From: an uncultured Eubacteriales bacterium
Lineage (GTDB): Bacteria > Bacillota > Clostridia > Oscillospirales > Oscillospiraceae
Assembly (NCBI GenBank): GCA_900545805.1
Contig: URAL01000004.1
Coordinates: 1-64,000, forward strand
Reading direction: 5' to 3'
DNA: 64,000 bases
Shown: positions 60,323 to 64,000 of the stretch, piece after piece
Layout: each line of letters begins with the position of its first letter
How positions within the stretch are numbered: the stretch's first letter is position 1
Notes under the pieces: generated by a model
Database searches by the model: none
The model's input: only the letters and a program-made list of their open reading frames with translations
Told to the model about the DNA's origin: nothing
Program-made: the position numbers and the translations under genes

Positions 60323-63010
60323 TCAGAATTTTACGATGTCGTCGATCTTCGCCATGTGGCAGCCGGGATAGGAATCCTTGACGCGCATGAGGAAGTTGAG
60401 CTTGTCTATCCTTTCGCCGGAGCGCGGGCAGCCGTTTTTGATAAACGGTATCTGAAGGCCGACGGCGAGATCCATGACGACGTCGCCGACGACGCCGCCG
60501 CTGCGGCCGGAGGTTATCGAGAACAGGCCGTGCTCGCTGGCAAAGCGGTGGGATTCCAGAGCCTCGGATATCGTGCCTACCTGATTGGGCTTGAGTATAA
60601 AGCCGTCGATGCTGTCGAGCTCATACGCCCTGCGGATGCGCTCGGGATTGGAGACGGTGAAGTCGTCGGCGATGATGAGCGTGCGGGTGATCTCCTTATG
60701 CGCCTTGACGAAGCCGTCCCAGTCGTCCTCGTCGAGCATATCCTCGATGAACACGAAGTTGTGCTTTTCGGTGAGTGCCTTGACATAGGCGATGACCTCG
60801 TCGGTCGTGACCTGCTTGCCGTTGAGGTAATAGGTCCTGCTCTCGCGGTCGTACATTTCGCTCATCGCGCAGTCGAGCGCGAAGGCGCACTGCTCGGTGT
60901 AGCCGCAGTCGTCGATGGCTTTCTGGATAAGCTTCAGGCAGACCTCCGGATCCTCCGAGGGCGCGCACCAGCCGTAGGAGCCGCCGACGCGGGGCTCGGA
61001 GCCGGTGTACTCGCGGATGACGTTTCCGAGCTGCTTAAAGACCTTGACGGCGATCTCGACCGCCTGCTCGATATCGCTTGCACGGTAGGGCATGACGATG
61101 AATTCGTTGAAGGCCTGCTTTATGCCGGCGTTATTGCCGCCATTGAGGACGTTGAAGGAGGGGATGGGAACGGTCTTTATATCGCCGCCTGCGATGTAGT
61201 CGTAAAGCGGGCGCTTTAAGCTTGCCGCCGCTGCGCGGTAGGCCGCGACGGAGACGGAGTAGATGGCGTTGCCGCCGAGCCTGGACTTATTCTCCGTGCC
61301 GTCAAGCTCGATCATTTTGCGGTCAATGGACTCAAGGTCAAGCGTATCCATGACGATGAGGGCGGGGCCTATGATATCGTTTACGTTTGCAACCGCCTTG
61401 TGCACCGACAGGCCGTCGTACTCTGTCGGATCGTTATCGCGCAGAACGAAGGACTCGTGCATGCCGACCGAGGAGCCGGTGGGCGCTGCCGCAGTGCCGA
61501 CAGAGCCGTCAACGGTCACAACATCGACCTCGACCATCGGGCGGCACTTGCAGTCGATGATCTGGCGTGCGTGGACGCTCTTTATGCGGCTGCCCTTGAG
61601 CTTCTTTGCAGGCAGCTCGGGAACATACATTACATTAAAGTCGCACAGGTTCGTGCCGGTATTGCCTGTGAATACTGCGTCGCCCATTGCGTCGAGCGCC
61701 TCAAAGCAGGCGTGGCCGCGCAGATTCTCAAAAACGTCGATGCCCTTTTCGCAGGCGGTGTCGTAGCTCGTGGAGTCGGTCATGCCGCCGGCGACTACGG
61801 TCGTGCCGTCGGTGCCCTCGGAGTCAATGGACAGGCAGACGCAGCCGGGCGCCTTCTTTCCGGAGATGGAGTAGGAAAGCGTCAGCTCCTGACCGGGGCC
61901 GCCGTGACCTGTGATGACGGAGTTATCAAGGATCTTGGTGGTCGCTTCGCCTGAGCACAGCAGAACACAGGGCGGCTTTATGGGGTTGCCGTAGTTCTGT
62001 ATCTCGCGTGCGAGAGACGCGAACACAGTTCCGACGTCCTTTGCCTCGCCCTCGAGATATGATGTGAGGATGATCGCGGGGATGCCCATCTCCTCGGAGA
62101 TGCGCTTTGCCGTCAGGCAGGAATCGGGCAGGCTGTTTATCAGGAAGTAGGTATTTTCGGGGAAGGCCTTGGGGGTCTCGCCCTCGGGGCCTGCATTCAT
62201 TATATAATCAACAACGCTCTTGGGAAGACGGTCGGCGACGTCGTAGTCGCGGATGACCTGGCGCGCCTCCTCGAGGGTGGTCTGATCCGGACCCATGGGG
62301 GTTCCCTTATAGTTCTTGTACGGCTCGCCGATGTCGCCGGTGGCGGGGGTGCCGACCGCATCGGAGATTCCGAAGCCGATGAGCTCCGCGCCGCGGGAGC
62401 GGATGCGCTTGGCGAGCATGCCGCCGTTCATGGCCGAAATGTGACGGCGTATGGCGTTTATTTCGTATATGCCCGCTCCGGACTTGAGCATGACGTCGGT
62501 GGTGTCGATCTCGTCTTGAAGGGTGATGCCCTCGATGGGGCAGCTCATAAGCGCCGAGGAGCCGCCGCTTATAACTACTATAAAAAGATCATCCTCATTT
62601 GCGCTGTCAACGAGCTTTATGATCTCCTTGCAGGCGCGCAGACCCTCCTCGTTAGGCAGGGGGTGACCGCCGACATACACGTCGGTGCGGCGGAACACAT
62701 CGGTGTCCTCTTTTATCTTGACTATGGCAATGCCGCGGGTAAGGTGCTCGCCGAGTATCTCGTCTATGGCCATGGCCATATGGTTGCAGGCCTTGCCTGC
62801 ACCGAGCAGATATACGTTGCGCTTCTTGCTAAGATCCCAGCGGCGCGAGCCGATGCACAGCACGTCGCCCTCCATGCGGGCGATGCTCTTGATGCGCTCG
62901 TAGGCGTCAAGGTGCTGAAGCGTTTTCTCGGTGATGTCCAGAACGATCTTTCTTCCGTCGATGTCGCCGTGGGACAGCAGCGCCTCACGGTTTTTGATCT
63001 TTTTCTGCAT
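60323..63010 (-). CDS. Glycerate 2-kinase fused to an enolase-family domain
   Basis: 895 residues with two enzyme domains. Residues about 20-465 match type II glycerate 2-kinases (DUF4147/MOFRL: LLGAGKACNHMAMAI, GHPLPNEEG, ISGGSSALMSCP, SGEATT, GHGGPGQE). Residues about 475-893 match enolase: HARQIIDCKCRPMVEVDV, LGGNAIYSVS, FNEFIVMP, ALDCAMSE, FIEDMLDEDDW, LKPNQVGT and FIKNGC. In the enolase half the Mg ligands (Asp713, Glu756, Asp782/783) and Lys807 and Lys858 are kept. The GDEGG loop reads GGSYG near 676-680 (general acid Glu lost), the NGGxHA His is Asn and SHRS reads SGRS (835). If both halves work, a C3 (or related) acid would be phosphorylated on C2 and then dehydrated. Promoter TTGACT-17-TATAGT. 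Confidence 0.88.
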   Translation of the reverse strand: MQKKIKNREALLSHGDIDGRKIVLDITEKTLQHLDAYERIKSIARMEGDVLCIGSRRWDLSKKRNVYLLGAGKACNHMAMAIDEILGEHLTRGIAIVKIKEDTDVFRRTDVYVGGHPLPNEEGLRACKEIIKLVDSANEDDLFIVVISGGSSALMSCPIEGITLQDEIDTTDVMLKSGAGIYEINAIRRHISAMNGGMLAKRIRSRGAELIGFGISDAVGTPATGDIGEPYKNYKGTPMGPDQTTLEEARQVIRDYDVADRLPKSVVDYIMNAGPEGETPKAFPENTYFLINSLPDSCLTAKRISEEMGIPAIILTSYLEGEAKDVGTVFASLAREIQNYGNPIKPPCVLLCSGEATTKILDNSVITGHGGPGQELTLSYSISGKKAPGCVCLSIDSEGTDGTTVVAGGMTDSTSYDTACEKGIDVFENLRGHACFEALDAMGDAVFTGNTGTNLCDFNVMYVPELPAKKLKGSRIKSVHARQIIDCKCRPMVEVDVVTVDGSVGTAAAPTGSSVGMHESFVLRDNDPTEYDGLSVHKAVANVNDIIGPALIVMDTLDLESIDRKMIELDGTENKSRLGGNAIYSVSVAAYRAAAASLKRPLYDYIAGGDIKTVPIPSFNVLNGGNNAGIKQAFNEFIVMPYRASDIEQAVEIAVKVFKQLGNVIREYTGSEPRVGGSYGWCAPSEDPEVCLKLIQKAIDDCGYTEQCAFALDCAMSEMYDRESRTYYLNGKQVTTDEVIAYVKALTEKHNFVFIEDMLDEDDWDGFVKAHKEITRTLIIADDFTVSNPERIRRAYELDSIDGFILKPNQVGTISEALESHRFASEHGLFSITSGRSGGVVGDVVMDLAVGLQIPFIKNGCPRSGERIDKLNFLMRVKDSYPGCHMAKIDDIVKF

Positions 63011-63412
63011 ATGTCATTCCTCCAACCAGGTGTGTATGCCTCTGCGATATATCGCAATGATATTTTAACTATAATGATAAATGAATGCAAAGTCAAACAA
63101 AGCAGCAAATAATGCCCTTTCTCGTTAATGCAGTTATATTTTTTCGATGCCTGCAACAGAAAGTTCAGAAAAGCTTGTTAATTAGTCATAAATTTGAGCA
63201 TGTCAACAGGGATTTATGCACAAAAAATGAGGTATTATTCTGTACATAAAATACTAAAATTATTATTGTTGCAATTCAAGTTAATATTGTTATATATTTT
63301 TTCGTCAGGATAGCTATAATGGTAACATACACGCGATATATCGCAAGGTATATCGTTCCCACAAAATACACCGCAATAAACAAATCTCAGAGAGCCTATA
63401 AGGAGAGAAGCT
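63011..63412. promoter_or_regulatory. Divergent control region with two identical operators
   Basis: Leftward promoter: TTGACT (63091-63096), 17 nt, TATAGT (63068-63073). Rightward -10 TATAAT (63315-63320) with no clear -35. Palindrome TGCGATATATCGCA at 63043-63056 and its 12-bp core GCGATATATCGC again at 63333-63344 lie about 12 nt after each -10, just past both expected transcription starts. Low GC (about 33%). Confidence 0.75.
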
Positions 63413-64000
63413 ATGTCAACATCATTGATACTGATGATAGTATGCTTCCTGGCGCTGATGGTAATCGGTCTGCCCATTGCATACAACCTTCTTATCACCA
63501 CAGTGGTCTACCTGCTTTCGGCGGACCTCAACATTGTCCAGCTCGCGATAAAAATGTACGGAGGCATGAACAGCTTCTCGTTCCTCGCGGTACCGTTTTT
63601 CGTACTTACCGGTCAGCTGATGCTGCGCGGCGGTCTGCTCGAATCGCTCGTCAAATTCGTCAACGTGTGGTTCGGCAACTTCAAGGGCGCGATCGCCATC
63701 GTCACCATCGGCGCATCCCTGCTGATGGGCTCGATCGTCGGCCTGGCTGTCGCCTCGGCTGCATCCCTCGGCGTCTTCCTCATCCCCATGATGAAGAAGG
63801 AGGGCTACTCCCCGGCGTACTCGGCGGCGGTCATGTCCTCTGCCTCGCTGCTCGGACCTATCATGCCTCCGAGCGTGCTTATGATCCTGTACTGCACGGC
63901 AGTCGGCAACACTTCGATAGCGGGCCTGTTTATGGCGGCCGTAACCCCGGCTATCCTTATAGCTCTCATGCAATGCGTTATCGCACACCGCACCGCCGTC
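63413..64000 (+). CDS. TRAP transporter large permease (DctM), partial
   Basis: First 196 codons of a DctM-type integral membrane subunit, cut by the window end. It shows about five membrane segments, the ...LAVPFFVLTGQLMLRGGL segment and SSASLLGPIMPPSV, a signature of the family. TRAP systems take up carboxylates and sugar acids with a Na+ gradient and need a small permease (DctQ) and a binding protein (DctP), which must lie outside the window if present; the usual order has them first. AAGGAG precedes the ATG. Confidence 0.92.
   Translation, partial: MSTSLILMIVCFLALMVIGLPIAYNLLITTVVYLLSADLNIVQLAIKMYGGMNSFSFLAVPFFVLTGQLMLRGGLLESLVKFVNVWFGNFKGAIAIVTIGASLLMGSIVGLAVASAASLGVFLIPMMKKEGYSPAYSAAVMSSASLLGPIMPPSVLMILYCTAVGNTSIAGLFMAAVTPAILIALMQCVIAHRTAV

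Noticed and set aside
1..64000. CRISPR array
   Set aside because: The palindromic repeats are spaced kilobases apart and do not form regularly spaced arrays; no cas gene is present.

Overview
The window looks like a chromosome segment of a Gram-positive gut anaerobe of the Bacillota (Clostridia, most like Oscillospirales). The evidence is gene content: SepF, DivIVA, WhiA, RapZ, HPr kinase, AddAB, Hfq, NiaR and a YhgE/Pip pair, with purine-rich Shine-Dalgarno sites, GC-rich codon use and many palindromic intergenic repeats. No rRNA, tRNA or CRISPR array was recognised. Species assignment is inference.

Layout. 0.5-3.7 kb: hfq, a HlyD-like protein and a division cluster (yggS, sepF, divIVA). 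4.3-7.1 kb: ileS. 7.6-8.7 kb: rpsF-ssb-rpsR. 9.0-12.3 kb: a methionine ABC transporter operon (metQ, metN, metI). It is preceded by a consensus promoter, a 37-codon leader peptide packed with Met and Cys codons, and an intrinsic terminator with a possible antiterminator. Its MetQ has its two halves in reversed order, as in a circular permutation. 12.5-17.8 kb: two large YhgE/Pip membrane proteins, a small membrane protein and a PHP phosphatase-like protein without its metal ligands.

18.2-31.2 kb is an accessory catabolic locus of two divergent units. Leftward: a TetR-type regulator fused to a NifU/IscU-like domain, a short-chain dehydrogenase (SDR) and two paralogous flavin/Fe-S ene-reductases. 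Rightward: a third ene-reductase, a BaiE-like dehydratase, two SDRs, two identical 71-residue proteins, a second BaiE-like protein and an MFS transporter. The enzyme set resembles the bile-acid 7-dehydroxylation (bai) pathway, but no CoA ligase or CoA transferase is present. A non-CoA alicyclic or steroid-like substrate is therefore plausible.

31.4-35.3 kb is a scar of mobile-element debris: a 5' copA fragment, a truncated serine recombinase, fragments of other genes and a 3' MATE fragment. 35.3-43.2 kb: rpmE, addAB and rpmB on the minus strand. 43.3-51.9 kb: hprK-murB-rapZ-whiA, a lipoprotein, dnaE and a PAP2 protein. 51.9-58.6 kb: an Asp/Glu racemase-family protein, a PfoR-like membrane protein, the pncB-niaR niacin operon, a repeat-rich membrane protein and a DivIVA-like protein.

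58.6-64.0 kb is a second catabolic locus: divergent RpiR and GntR regulators, an 895-residue fusion of a glycerate 2-kinase with an enolase-like domain, and a divergent TRAP-transporter permease cut by the window end. The same 12-bp palindrome sits just after both divergent promoters. The likely logic is uptake of a small hydroxy acid, phosphorylation and dehydration. The enolase half lacks several canonical catalytic residues, so its exact chemistry is open.
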